Positions 8,959 through 17,608 of a stretch of DNA of 64,000 nucleotides are shown piece after piece. The position numbers and the translations under genes were made by a program. The notes under the pieces are model-generated. The model ran no database searches, was not told the origin of the DNA, and was given only the letters and a program-made list of their open reading frames with translations. Position 1 is the first letter of the stretch, and each line of letters opens with the position of its first letter. Source of the stretch: Clostridia bacterium. GTDB lineage: Bacteria; Bacillota; Clostridia; Oscillospirales; CAG-272. The stretch is from contig JAFXFN010000034.1 of NCBI GenBank assembly GCA_017520505.1, positions 22,199 to 86,198 of the forward strand, in the 5' to 3' direction.

Positions 8959-9714
8959 ATGAAAGAAAAGATTTTTGACAAGGAAGAATTTATTTTTGAG
9001 GGTATGGTGTCTGTTTCAGCCGTCATAAACTCTGAACTAAAGTGCAGAAAAATAACGAAAGTTCTGTTTGACCGTGACAAGATAAAATCAAAAAAGAAGC
9101 AATATGACTATCTTCGTGCTATGTCATCGATTCACGGCTTTGACATAGAGCTGACCGATGAAAAAACACTTGACAGCCTTACCGTCGGCACGACTCACGG
9201 CGGTGTTATCGCCTACTGTACCGACAGAAAAATTGAGGAAATAACTAAAGACGACATAAAAGACGGCGGTTTTTACGTCTATATCGAGGGCATTGAGGAT
9301 CCGTATAATTTCGGATATGCCCTGCGCTCACTGTACGCATCGGGCGTTGACGGGGTGATACTTTCCCCACGCAACTGGATGACAGCCGCAGCAACCGTGT
9401 GCCGTGCCTCGGCAGGCGCATCGGAAAGATGTCCCTTGTTCATATCAAATGACGGTATGATAAATATTTTCAAGGAAAAGGGCTACAAAATCGTATGTGC
9501 AGGCATCAGAGATTCTGTAAGCGCATACGATGCCGATTTGAAAAAGCCCGTTTTGCTCATTGTCGGCGGTGAAAAAAGAGGCATTTCATCAAGCCTTTTG
9601 CAAAATGCCGACACGGTTGTGCGCCTTGACTACGGCCGTGAATTTATGCAGTCGCTTTCAGCCGCCTCTGCCGCAGGCATACTTGCCTTTGAGGTATTAC
9701 GTCAGAACAGATAA
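8959..9714 (+). CDS. TrmH-family (SPOUT) RNA 2'-O-ribose methyltransferase
   Basis: S-adenosylmethionine-dependent methyltransferase of rRNA or tRNA ribose 2'-OH. Residues 1-95 or so form a substrate-binding region. The C-terminal SPOUT domain shows motif 1 with the catalytic arginine (EDPYNFGYALRS), motif 2 LLIVGGEKRGIS and motif 3 REFMQSLSAASAAGI, where the usual SLNVS reads SLSAAS. The protein is 251 aa. It starts one base after the radA stop and is followed 12 bp later by a pseudouridine synthase, so the two RNA-modification genes are translationally linked. The exact target nucleotide cannot be assigned; RlmB-like 23S rRNA activity is the nearest guess. Confidence 0.85.
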   Translation: MKEKIFDKEEFIFEGMVSVSAVINSELKCRKITKVLFDRDKIKSKKKQYDYLRAMSSIHGFDIELTDEKTLDSLTVGTTHGGVIAYCTDRKIEEITKDDIKDGGFYVYIEGIEDPYNFGYALRSLYASGVDGVILSPRNWMTAAATVCRASAGASERCPLFISNDGMINIFKEKGYKIVCAGIRDSVSAYDADLKKPVLLIVGGEKRGISSSLLQNADTVVRLDYGREFMQSLSAASAAGILAFEVLRQNR

Positions 9715-9726
9715 GAGGAAATAAAA

Positions 9727-10683
9727 ATGACAGAGCTTACCGTCGGTAAAAACGATGCGGGAAAAAGGCTTGACGCCTTTCTTTTAAAGGTGTTCCCCAC
9801 AATGCCCAACTCCTTGCTTTACAAATATATAAGAACTAAAAAAATAAAGGTCAACCGTAAGCGCACGGAGCTTAATTACAGACTCGCCGAGGGCGACACG
9901 CTTCAATGCTTTATAAGCGAGGAATTTACAAATCCCCCGAAAAAAGAGGAGCTTTTCAAGACTCTTTCAGGCAATATCGAGATAGTTTACGAGGATGAAA
10001 ACATCATCCTTGCTGACAAAAAGCCGGGGCTTCTCGCCCATTCGGGTGAGGATGAGGGCTTACCGACGCTCATTGACGAGATAAAAGCATACCTTTACAA
10101 AAAAGGTGAGTACAACCCTGAAAACGAGCTGTCCTTTGCCCCTGCCCTCTGCAACCGCATTGACCGCAACACGGGCGGCATAGTTATTGCGGCGAAGAAC
10201 GCCGAGGCGCTTCGCATAATGAATGACAAAATCAAAAACCGAAATCTTGAAAAAAGGTATCTTTGTGCCGTTCACGGAAGACCTTCCAAGGAACACGCAA
10301 CGCTCACGGCTTATCTTTTCAAGGATTCCGCAAAGGGACAAGCCTTCGTTTACGACACCCCCGGAAAAGGAAGAATGAAGATAGTGACGGAGTACACCGT
10401 CAAAAAGCATAAAGACGGGCTTTCACTTCTTGAAGTCAATCTGATAACGGGCAAAACGCATCAGATACGTGCGCACATGGCTCACGTCGGCTATCCGCTT
10501 TTGGGTGAGGGCAAATACGGAACTAACAAGGACGACAGAAAAAAAGGGTACAAGCATCAGGCGCTTTATTCCTACAAGCTGAAGTTTTTGTCAGATGGGG
10601 AGAAAAACGCCCTTTCGTATCTTGACGGCCGTGAATTCACCGTCAAAAAAGAAAATATTTATTTTCTGGAGAGCTTCAAATGA
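9727..10683 (+). CDS. RluA-family pseudouridine synthase with S4 domain
   Basis: Isomerises specific uridines in 23S rRNA (RluC/RluD-type) to pseudouridine. Residues 1-60 are an S4 RNA-binding domain (AGKRLDAFLLKVFP, IKVNRKR). The catalytic domain contains the catalytic aspartate in CNRIDRNTGGIVIAAKN and the family motif LITGKTHQIRAHMAHVGYPLLGEGKYG (two overlapping blocks). Length 318 aa is typical. Its last four bases ATGA overlap the start of lnt, indicating translational coupling. The modified position is not predictable from sequence. Confidence 0.92.
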   Translation: MTELTVGKNDAGKRLDAFLLKVFPTMPNSLLYKYIRTKKIKVNRKRTELNYRLAEGDTLQCFISEEFTNPPKKEELFKTLSGNIEIVYEDENIILADKKPGLLAHSGEDEGLPTLIDEIKAYLYKKGEYNPENELSFAPALCNRIDRNTGGIVIAAKNAEALRIMNDKIKNRNLEKRYLCAVHGRPSKEHATLTAYLFKDSAKGQAFVYDTPGKGRMKIVTEYTVKKHKDGLSLLEVNLITGKTHQIRAHMAHVGYPLLGEGKYGTNKDDRKKGYKHQALYSYKLKFLSDGEKNALSYLDGREFTVKKENIYFLESFK

Positions 10684-12251
10684 ACGTCATTTTGCTTATT
10701 TTAAGCGGTGCGGTAAGCGGAATGGCTTATGCCGTTTACGATATTCCCTACATAATTTTTCTTGCACTTATCCCGTTTTTCTACGTGATATTCAAAAAAG
10801 CACCCGAAGCAGGTGGTGGCAAGATGTACTTATACGGCTTTGCGTTTTTCTATCCTTACTACATCGCCGTATTTCATTGGTTTATTTATCAATATCCGCT
10901 TGACTTCCTCGGCTTTTCAAAAACGATGAGCATAATTTATATTCTGCTCGCCGTCTTCGGCGTTGCGCTTTTAATGACTATTCTGTTTGCATTTATCCCC
11001 GTTGTTTTACGCTTTTACGTAAAATTCTTCTCACGCGGGGCTGATGCGCTGTCGCCTTTATTTATAAGCTGTGTATGGTGTCTTACAGAGTGGTTGAACT
11101 CAAAGACTTTTATGGCTGTGCCCTGGGCACGTCTTGCCGTAACACAGCAGTCGAATATCTTTTATATACAGAGCGCAAGCGTTTTCGGCTCGTTTTTCAT
11201 TTCTTTCATCATCGTGTTTTTTGCATCGAGTATTGCCTATGCGATACTGCACAGAGAAGACAACAAAAAAAGCGCTGTTATTTGCACGCTTTGCGCCTCG
11301 TGTCTTGTTTTCGCCAATGCCGTTTGGGGCGTTGCGCTTTATTATACGGACATTTTCGGTGAGCCTACGGATGAAATGGTTACGGTCAGCGCAATTCAAG
11401 GAAATGTATCTTCAACGGAAAAAGCCGACGGCTCGTTTTTATACGAGGTCGACAAGTATCTTGAAATGATATACGATGAAGATAAAAGAACCGATCCCGA
11501 TATTATCGTCACACCCGAATCGGCTGTGCCGTTAAATCTCAATCATTTCTCATCAGTTGCAGAGCGCTTTGCGCTTGCATCAGAGCAAACGGGTGCTGTT
11601 ATTCTGCTCGGTGCTTTTCACGAAACGGAAAGCCATTCGTACAATTCGATATTTATGTTCACACCCGACGGCAAAGTATCACAAACGGTATACAACAAGC
11701 GCCATCTCGTTCCGTTCGGTGAATTTTTACCGTTCCGACCCGTTTTGCAAACGCTTCTTCCGTTTCTCGACGATATAAACTATATGGACAATGACCTGAC
11801 AGCAGGCGAGGATGCCGCAGTATTTGATACAGGTCACGGACTTGTCGGCTCGGTCATCTGCTTCGACTCCATATTTGAGCTTTTATCCGCCGAAAGCGTA
11901 CAAAACGGCGCAGAAATGCTTGCGGTGTCAACGAATGACTCGTGGTTTTCCGACTCTTCGGCAATTTTTGAGCATAACGGCCATGCAATTCTCCGTGCAG
12001 TTGAAAACAGACGGTACGTTGTGCGTGCGGCAAACACGGGACTTTCCTCGGTACTGACACCGAGAGGCGAGATACTTGCAAAGCTCGATCCGCTTCTGAC
12101 AGGTACTATCTCGTCAAAAATCCCGATGCGTGACGACCTTACATTTTTCACAAAGCATCCGAATCTTTTCCCCATTTTACTCGTTTCGTGCGCCGTCATC
12201 GTCTTTGCTTTACCGAGTGTATATCAAATCAAAAAACGAAACGATTTATAA
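10680..12251 (+). CDS. lnt: apolipoprotein N-acyltransferase
   Basis: Integral membrane enzyme that N-acylates the terminal diacylglyceryl-cysteine of lipoproteins. About the first 230 residues form six to seven membrane segments. The extracytoplasmic nitrilase domain follows with the expected catalytic triad context: Glu in IIVTPESAVPL, Lys in YNKRHLVPFGEF and Cys in GSVICFDSIF. A last membrane helix sits near the C-terminus (LFPILLVSCAVIVFALPSV). At 523 aa it is full length. Lnt is classically a proteobacterial and actinobacterial enzyme but occurs in some Clostridia. Here it is coupled to the pseudouridine synthase by an ATGA overlap and ends at a strong terminator. Several lipoproteins in the window are possible substrates. 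Confidence 0.92.
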   Translation: MNVILLILSGAVSGMAYAVYDIPYIIFLALIPFFYVIFKKAPEAGGGKMYLYGFAFFYPYYIAVFHWFIYQYPLDFLGFSKTMSIIYILLAVFGVALLMTILFAFIPVVLRFYVKFFSRGADALSPLFISCVWCLTEWLNSKTFMAVPWARLAVTQQSNIFYIQSASVFGSFFISFIIVFFASSIAYAILHREDNKKSAVICTLCASCLVFANAVWGVALYYTDIFGEPTDEMVTVSAIQGNVSSTEKADGSFLYEVDKYLEMIYDEDKRTDPDIIVTPESAVPLNLNHFSSVAERFALASEQTGAVILLGAFHETESHSYNSIFMFTPDGKVSQTVYNKRHLVPFGEFLPFRPVLQTLLPFLDDINYMDNDLTAGEDAAVFDTGHGLVGSVICFDSIFELLSAESVQNGAEMLAVSTNDSWFSDSSAIFEHNGHAILRAVENRRYVVRAANTGLSSVLTPRGEILAKLDPLLTGTISSKIPMRDDLTFFTKHPNLFPILLVSCAVIVFALPSVYQIKKRNDL

Positions 12252-12256
12252 AAAAT

Positions 12257-12292
12257 TTCCTGACAGACATTTGACCTGTCAGGAATTTTTTA
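12257..12292 (+). terminator. Rho-independent terminator after lnt
   Basis: Stem TTCCTGACAG (12257-12266) / CTGTCAGGAA (12276-12285), nine-base loop, then a run of T. It directly follows the lnt stop codon. Confidence 0.9.
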
Positions 12293-12376
12293 ATTCAAAA
12301 TATGTATGGTTTTGTTTATGCGGGACGTCGAAGGCGCCGTCCCCTACCACCTTGTTTTATCTTAAAATTGACAAAT

Positions 12377-12501
12377 AGATTTCCGCAGGAAATCTGCACA
12401 CCTTCGCCCGTGGCGGTAGGCAAAGCCAACGTGTAGTTGACTTTGTCAACTACAGTAGTTCGCTGTACAGCGAACTACAAGGGGGCTACGGGCAGGTGTG
12501 C
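12377..12501. repeat. nested modular palindrome element
   Basis: A free hairpin AGATTTCC-GCA-GGAAATCT (12377-12395) is followed by an outer inverted repeat GCACACC (12396-12402) / GGTGTGC (12495-12501), with GCCCGT/ACGGGC inside it. Enclosed are two perfect hairpins: arms GTAGTTGAC/GTCAACTAC around TTT (12433-12453), and a 24-bp perfect palindrome at 12455-12478. A junction-like motif (CCATTTTTGTTCGTTAGATTC) follows at about 12562-12582. It fills most of the 368-bp gap between lnt and the aroE-aroK gene and contains no credible ORF. Confidence 0.75.
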
Positions 12502-12619
12502 CGTTATCGTAAAGATTTAGATGAAACAAGATACTACAATGTTTTATAAATCGAGGAAATACCATTTTTGTTCGTTAGATTCAACGTGGTGTTATGGCTC
12601 CCCGCCATACAACATTCAA

Positions 12620-13846
12620 TCACTCTTTTATCAAATTCAAGAGATTATTCAAATTCTCCGTGATGTCATTTTGTACCTGCATTTCAAAATCGCACGTTTG
12701 GCGGTATATTGGCAGGCGTTTTTGGTACATTTTTTCAATTGCATTGTCGCCTTGTGAAAGCGGTCTGCCATCCTTCGGAAGTGCATTTATGTCACGGTTA
12801 AGAAAGACAACACGGCTGTTATGGTGAAGATAACGTCTGTTTTCCTCACGAAGCACCGCACCGCCGCCTGTGGCGATTATCTTTCCCTGCTTAATCGACG
12901 CTTCAAATACGGCATCTGATTCAAGGCATCTGAAATATTCTTCGCCGTGATGCGCAAATATATCGGGGATATTACCGTATTTTTCTTCTATCATTGAATC
13001 GGTATCGATAAACTCACGCCCAAGCTTTTCAGCAAGAAGACATCCGAGTGTGCTTTTGCCGCACCCCGGCATACCGACAAGCACGATGTTTTCAACCGTT
13101 TCAAGCACCTCTTGTTCAGCCGTCACCATTTCTTCCTCGGTGTATGAGCAGTTCAAAAACTGCTCTGCCGCACGGAAGCCCTGGCGCACAAGCATCATTA
13201 TACCGCCTGTCGCCTTTATTCCTCTTTTCCTTGCTTCAAGCACAAGTGCTGTATTGAGGGGATTGAAAATAAGGTCAACCACGCCCACACATTCGGGAAA
13301 CATATCGAGGTCAACAGGGCAGTCCTTTATTTTATCCGGGAACATTCCCACGGGTGTCGTGTTAACAATGACTGCGGCATCTGCGTGAAGATGAAGATTT
13401 GAATAGTTGTTTTCTCCGCTTCTTGAAATATATACTATCTGCCCTGCGCCGAGGTCTTCAAGCACCGCATGCGCTGTCAGCGACGAGCCGCCCGTGCCGA
13501 GAATAAGCACCTTTTTGCCCCTCGGTGATATACCGTTTTTCTCGAACATACAGCGAAGACCGTAATAATCGGTGTTATCTCCGTAAAGTGTTCCGTCACA
13601 TCTTTTAACGACCGTGTTGACAGCACCGATGCGCTTTGCAAGCGGAGATAATTCATCACACAGCCTGAACGCTTCTGTTTTATAAGGAATCGTCACATTG
13701 ATTCCGTCAAATTCCCTCTTTTTAAAAAATTCTTCAACACATTCCGGCTCAAGCTCGCAAAGCTCATAGGGCAGTGCGCCCGTTTTCGTATGGATAAGCG
13801 GTGAAAGACTGTGCGGAAGCTTTCTGCCTATAAGACCGTATTTCAT
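12620..13846 (-). CDS. bifunctional shikimate dehydrogenase / shikimate kinase
   Basis: Fusion of AroE and AroK, two adjacent steps of the shikimate pathway (3-dehydroshikimate to shikimate to shikimate 3-phosphate). Residues 1 to about 245 are AroE: HSLSPLIHT (shikimate binding), INVTIPYK (catalytic Lys), GAVNTV, GDNTDYYG (Asp), ILGTGGSS (NADP loop). From about 255 the kinase follows: VLVGMPGCGKSTLG (P-loop), IDTDSMIEE (Mg and shikimate Asp), EEYFRCLESD (Arg), ATGGGAV, DGRPLSQ (lid). The total of 408 aa fits two complete domains with a short linker. It lies four bases from the SGNH gene and shares its strand with the acylation pair, though no functional link is apparent. Confidence 0.95.
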   Translation of the reverse strand: MKYGLIGRKLPHSLSPLIHTKTGALPYELCELEPECVEEFFKKREFDGINVTIPYKTEAFRLCDELSPLAKRIGAVNTVVKRCDGTLYGDNTDYYGLRCMFEKNGISPRGKKVLILGTGGSSLTAHAVLEDLGAGQIVYISRSGENNYSNLHLHADAAVIVNTTPVGMFPDKIKDCPVDLDMFPECVGVVDLIFNPLNTALVLEARKRGIKATGGIMMLVRQGFRAAEQFLNCSYTEEEMVTAEQEVLETVENIVLVGMPGCGKSTLGCLLAEKLGREFIDTDSMIEEKYGNIPDIFAHHGEEYFRCLESDAVFEASIKQGKIIATGGGAVLREENRRYLHHNSRVVFLNRDINALPKDGRPLSQGDNAIEKMYQKRLPIYRQTCDFEMQVQNDITENLNNLLNLIKE

Positions 13847-13849
13847 AAT

Positions 13850-14929
13850 TTACCTTTTTCCGTTTTGCAAAATGTAATCACGCCAGATTGAGTAACTGCT
13901 TCCTTTAAAGTGAACGCCGTCGCCCGAATAGCTTGCAACGAGGTTGCCCTCTGCATCGTCAAACGGTGTCGTTGTGTCAAGATAGAACACCTTTTCATTG
14001 TCGGCGTATGTTGCAAGACGTGCGTTAAGCGCATCTATATTTGAATTTTTAAAGGGATTGGGGTCGGGTGCTTCCGACTTTTTCTTCGTTACGTGCATAT
14101 TCGACTGGATAATGATTATCGCATCGGGCTGAAGCGCCTTGAGCGTTGCAATTATCTGCTTATAGTTATTCTCTATCCACGAAAGCGAATAGCCGATCTC
14201 ATTGATTCCGAGCAAAATATATATTTTGCCGTAGCGGTTCTTCTGCAAAAGCTGTGCTAAATTGTAGTTACCCGTGCCTGTTTCCGACGGTGCATCGTTG
14301 AAGCACGTTTTAACCGTCATAGATGTTCTGCCGAAGTACGTTGCGCCCTCTATTCTTGCATAGTTATGAAATCCGACCGTACGTGAGTCACCGATAAACA
14401 GCGCATCCTTGAAATAATCGGGATCGTTTACCCTGTCAGACGGTGTTATGGGAGGTGACGGAGGTGTTGTCACGGGCGGGTCTGTAACCACAGGCTTTGT
14501 TGTTACATCAGCAGGCTTATCCGTATTTTCAGGCGGTTTTACAGTCGGCTTTTCAGTATCAGAAGGTACTTTTGTATCCTCAACAGGCGCATTTGTTCCG
14601 TCAATGACGGGCGGTACTACGTCCGGGAGCGTTACATCCTCACCCTCGGTTTCCGCAGGGGGAAGTATTATCCCCTCGGGAAGCGTGAAAACGTCGTTTT
14701 CGTCAAAGCCCTCCTCAGCCACAGTCTCACCCGATGCGTTTGTTTCAGGCTCTTTTTCCTCATCCTCGGGCATTTCAAAGCCGTTTTGTATATACTGCAT
14801 CACAGTCTTTATGGGGTTTCCCGGCTTTACGGAAACGATAAGCCCCAAGGCTATTGCCACAAGCGTTGTAAGCACAACTGCGATGATAAGCAGACCGTGA
14901 AGAAGCGCATTTTCATTTTTCTTTTTCAT
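13850..14929 (-). CDS. membrane-anchored SGNH/GDSL hydrolase, probable glycan O-acyl transfer partner
   Basis: N-terminal cytoplasmic stub and one membrane helix (about residues 11-33), then a long Thr/Pro/Glu-rich extracellular linker (roughly 45-175), then an SGNH domain beginning DALFIGDSRTVGF (catalytic Ser), with the Asn block ILLGINEIGY and the Asp-x-x-His pair in YSGDGVHFK. All catalytic residues are present. An upstream in-frame ATG at 14944 overlaps the MBOAT stop, but the ATG at 14929 has GGGAG eight bases upstream and gives a cleaner N-terminus. The pairing with an MBOAT protein resembles PatA/PatB-type and DltB/DltD-type O-acylation systems. The likely role is transfer of acetyl or another acyl group to a cell-surface polymer. 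Confidence 0.8.
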   Translation of the reverse strand: MKKKNENALLHGLLIIAVVLTTLVAIALGLIVSVKPGNPIKTVMQYIQNGFEMPEDEEKEPETNASGETVAEEGFDENDVFTLPEGIILPPAETEGEDVTLPDVVPPVIDGTNAPVEDTKVPSDTEKPTVKPPENTDKPADVTTKPVVTDPPVTTPPSPPITPSDRVNDPDYFKDALFIGDSRTVGFHNYARIEGATYFGRTSMTVKTCFNDAPSETGTGNYNLAQLLQKNRYGKIYILLGINEIGYSLSWIENNYKQIIATLKALQPDAIIIIQSNMHVTKKKSEAPDPNPFKNSNIDALNARLATYADNEKVFYLDTTTPFDDAEGNLVASYSGDGVHFKGSSYSIWRDYILQNGKR

Positions 14930-14943
14930 CAGTTTATCTCCCA

Positions 14944-16341
14944 TCAGTAATTAACGTACAAGAACGGATTGTTTTCTCCTGTTGCCGAAAGATACACAGC
15001 ATACCAGAATATGCAAAGCATAACAGGAATTATGACCGCTTTATACTTTTTGAGCTTCATATATATTATTCTCGGAAGCGGTGTTGTAAATACAACGCCT
15101 GCCGCCATAAGCGTTCCGAGTCCCTTTACGTATCTCACCCAGTCGTCAGCGAAAACATATTCGGGCGTTTCCGTAAAGAACGGAAACATACGGCTTAAAT
15201 ATACCGCAATGCCGTCAAGCGTCGGCACCTTGAATATCATCCACGACATAAAGATGAAAAATACCGTGTAAACTCTCGACGTCACATTGAATTTAAGTAT
15301 CGGCTTCATAAATTTCTGTCTTTCAAGCACTATAAGCACAAACAAGAACATTCCCCAGATGATATAATTTATACTGTCGCCGTGCCAGATGCCTGTAAAG
15401 AGCCAGACAACAAACATATTTCTTATCGTCTTTGCTTTACTGCATCTGCTTCCGCCTAGGGGAAAATAGATATTTTCCTTGAACCATTCACCGAGCGTCA
15501 TGTGCCAACGGCGCCAGAATTCGGAAACGGAGCGTGACATATACGGATGCGTAAAGTTGTCGGGTGTCATATATCCGAGCATCATACCGATACCCTTTGA
15601 CATAAGCGAATAGCCGTAAAAGTCAAAATAAAGCTGTAAGGTAAAAGCAAGAACGCCTATCCACGCAAGCGGTGTTGATACCGAGTCATATCCTATCGTT
15701 TCAACCCCGTTCCACACAGCGGCAAGACGGTTTGCAAATATCATTTTAAGTCCGAAGCCGAGTATAAACTCATAAAGTCCCTCGTTGACCTTTGCTACTG
15801 TTACCGTACGGCGCTTGAGTGCGGGACGGAAATCGCAATAAGTCTGTATCGGGCCCATCGTGACCTGCGGAAAAAGTGTAACGTATGCACCGAAATCAAT
15901 AAACGAAAGCTCTGCTTTTACCTTTCCCGAATACACCTGATGCAGATACGATATGCATTTGAAAATGTAAAAGCTGAAGCCAAGCGGCAAAACGACGTTG
16001 AGTGCGGAAATGCTGTCGGGTGTCAGTGCTGAAAATGCGCTGACAACGGGCTTGAAATATTTAAACAGCAAAAGTGCGGAAACGTTTGCCGTCACACCCA
16101 TAATAAATATGCCGGTTTTAAGCTCTTTTTTTGATTTGCCTATCAATACCCCTGCAAGATAGTTGCCGAGCGTAGATATAATAAGCCAGGCAAATGAATA
16201 TATTCCGCCCGATGCCAGATAGTAAAATAAAAGACTTCCCGCAAATAGAACAGCATTTTTAAGCCTTGACGGTATTAAACTGTGTACAAGAACTAATACA
16301 GGCAGAAATATGAAAATAAAATCTAAACTGCAAAAATTCAC
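14944..16341 (-). CDS. MBOAT family O-acyltransferase
   Basis: Polytopic membrane protein (465 aa, about eleven hydrophobic helices) of the AlgI/DltB/PatA group, moving acyl groups across the membrane for O-acylation of an exported polymer. The family signature is present: SEFWRRWHMTLGEWFKE, then NIYFPLGGSR, and the invariant histidine in FTGIWHGDSINYIIWG. It starts with GTG at 16341, with GGGAG six bases before it. Its stop overlaps an in-frame ATG of the SGNH gene by one base. It and the SGNH protein form a two-gene acylation unit. Polymer and acyl donor are unknown. Confidence 0.9.
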   Translation of the reverse strand: MNFCSLDFIFIFLPVLVLVHSLIPSRLKNAVLFAGSLLFYYLASGGIYSFAWLIISTLGNYLAGVLIGKSKKELKTGIFIMGVTANVSALLLFKYFKPVVSAFSALTPDSISALNVVLPLGFSFYIFKCISYLHQVYSGKVKAELSFIDFGAYVTLFPQVTMGPIQTYCDFRPALKRRTVTVAKVNEGLYEFILGFGLKMIFANRLAAVWNGVETIGYDSVSTPLAWIGVLAFTLQLYFDFYGYSLMSKGIGMMLGYMTPDNFTHPYMSRSVSEFWRRWHMTLGEWFKENIYFPLGGSRCSKAKTIRNMFVVWLFTGIWHGDSINYIIWGMFLFVLIVLERQKFMKPILKFNVTSRVYTVFFIFMSWMIFKVPTLDGIAVYLSRMFPFFTETPEYVFADDWVRYVKGLGTLMAAGVVFTTPLPRIIYMKLKKYKAVIIPVMLCIFWYAVYLSATGENNPFLYVNY

Positions 16342-16464
16342 ATTATACTCCCAAAATTATCATCAACTTGATATTATATCACGTTTTTTTATATATTACA
16401 ATTAAAATTAATACTATTATTTATTAATAAATTTTATTTTAAAAAATAAATTACATTTTATGCA

Positions 16465-16493
16465 TTACAAGAGATAATAAAATTTTGTATAAT
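16465..16493 (+). promoter_or_regulatory. probable promoter of the recombinase gene
   Basis: TTACAA (16465-16470) and TATAAT (16488-16493) with a 17-bp spacer, about 30 bp before the TTG start. The 181-bp gap 16342-16522 is very AT-rich and serves two divergent genes. No other structure was seen in it. Confidence 0.5.
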
Positions 16494-16522
16494 AATTATA
16501 TAATTCAAAAGGAGGCATATTT

Positions 16523-17539
16523 TTGGCAAGCGAACGAATTATAGCCGATGCGATAATGTCGCCTGTTTTACGTGATTTTCGCTCATACAAGCTCATAAGT
16601 CAGAACAGAACACCGAAAACGGTCGATGAATACGTGTGCGACTTGCGCATCTTCTTTAAATTTATAATTGCGAACAGAGGCGACTTGCCTGTTTTGGGCG
16701 AGGAATTTGAAAATATATCGCTGGCGGGTGTAAACGCCGAATTTATAGACAGCGTGCAAACGACGGAAATATACGATTATCAGCTTTATATGCGTAACGA
16801 AAGAGGAAATTCCGCAAGAAGCCTTGCAAGGAAAATGTCCGCAATAAAGTCATTCTACAAGTATGCGACCGTCGCCGTGCGCATCTGCAAAAACAACCCC
16901 GCAAAGGACATTGAGGGTGCTTTTATCCGCAATTCGTCCCCGAAATTTTTAACGCTTGATGAAAGTGCGCACCTGCTTGACACGGTAAACGGCGACACAA
17001 AATGCTGTACACGCCTGCGTGATTATGCAATCATTCTGCTGTTTTTAAACACGGGGCTTCGTCTTTCGGAGCTTGTTATGATAAACATCGAGGATTTTGA
17101 CCGTGAAATGACACGGATAAACGTAATCGGTAAGGGCAGAAAGGAGCGTGTTGTCTACATCAATCCCGCTTGCAGAAATGCAATCGTTGACTATTTGGAG
17201 GAAAGACGTGACACACCGTGCGTTGAGCGTGGACGCCATCCGCTTTTTCTGTCAACAAGAGGCAAGCGAATTTCAAACAACGCCGTGCAGAAACGTGTGG
17301 AAAAATATTTGACAGATGCAGGCTTTGAATACAAAAAGCTGTCAACGCACAAGCTCCGCCACACGGCGGCAACGCTTATGTACCGTGAGGGAGGCGTTGA
17401 CGTGCGTGTGCTTCAGGAGATACTCGGTCACGAGCAGCTCAACACGACGCAGATATACACCCACGTTGTAAACGAGGATATTGAGCGTGCAACGATGCAG
17501 AATCCCTTGTCAAGATACCGACCGAAGCCGAAGGAATGA
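16523..17539 (+). CDS. tyrosine recombinase of the XerC/XerD family
   Basis: Site-specific recombinase of 338 aa, probably the chromosome-dimer resolvase acting at dif. The N-terminal SAM-like core-binding domain (about 15-125) precedes the catalytic domain, with Arg in NTGLRLSELVMIN, Lys in GKGRKERVVYI, His-x-x-Arg in THKLRHTAATL, His in LGHEQLNTTQIY and the nucleophilic Tyr in QIYTHV. The first ATG falls 13 codons in, but a TTG at 16523 with AGGAGG seven bases upstream is the better start. No attachment sites, phage genes or cargo lie beside it, which favours a housekeeping Xer role over a mobile integrase. XerC and XerD cannot be separated by eye. Confidence 0.88.
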   Translation: MASERIIADAIMSPVLRDFRSYKLISQNRTPKTVDEYVCDLRIFFKFIIANRGDLPVLGEEFENISLAGVNAEFIDSVQTTEIYDYQLYMRNERGNSARSLARKMSAIKSFYKYATVAVRICKNNPAKDIEGAFIRNSSPKFLTLDESAHLLDTVNGDTKCCTRLRDYAIILLFLNTGLRLSELVMINIEDFDREMTRINVIGKGRKERVVYINPACRNAIVDYLEERRDTPCVERGRHPLFLSTRGKRISNNAVQKRVEKYLTDAGFEYKKLSTHKLRHTAATLMYREGGVDVRVLQEILGHEQLNTTQIYTHVVNEDIERATMQNPLSRYRPKPKE

Positions 17540-17608
17540 TTCAGGTATTCTTCACATCGCTTTCACATAAAAGATGTAGAATGAAGCATCAAAATACAGG
17601 AGAAGATT

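Noticed and set aside
16523..17539. Xer-type recombinase as part of an integrated mobile element
   Set aside because: No attachment repeats, tRNA, phage or conjugation genes lie within several kb; flanking genes are housekeeping on both sides.
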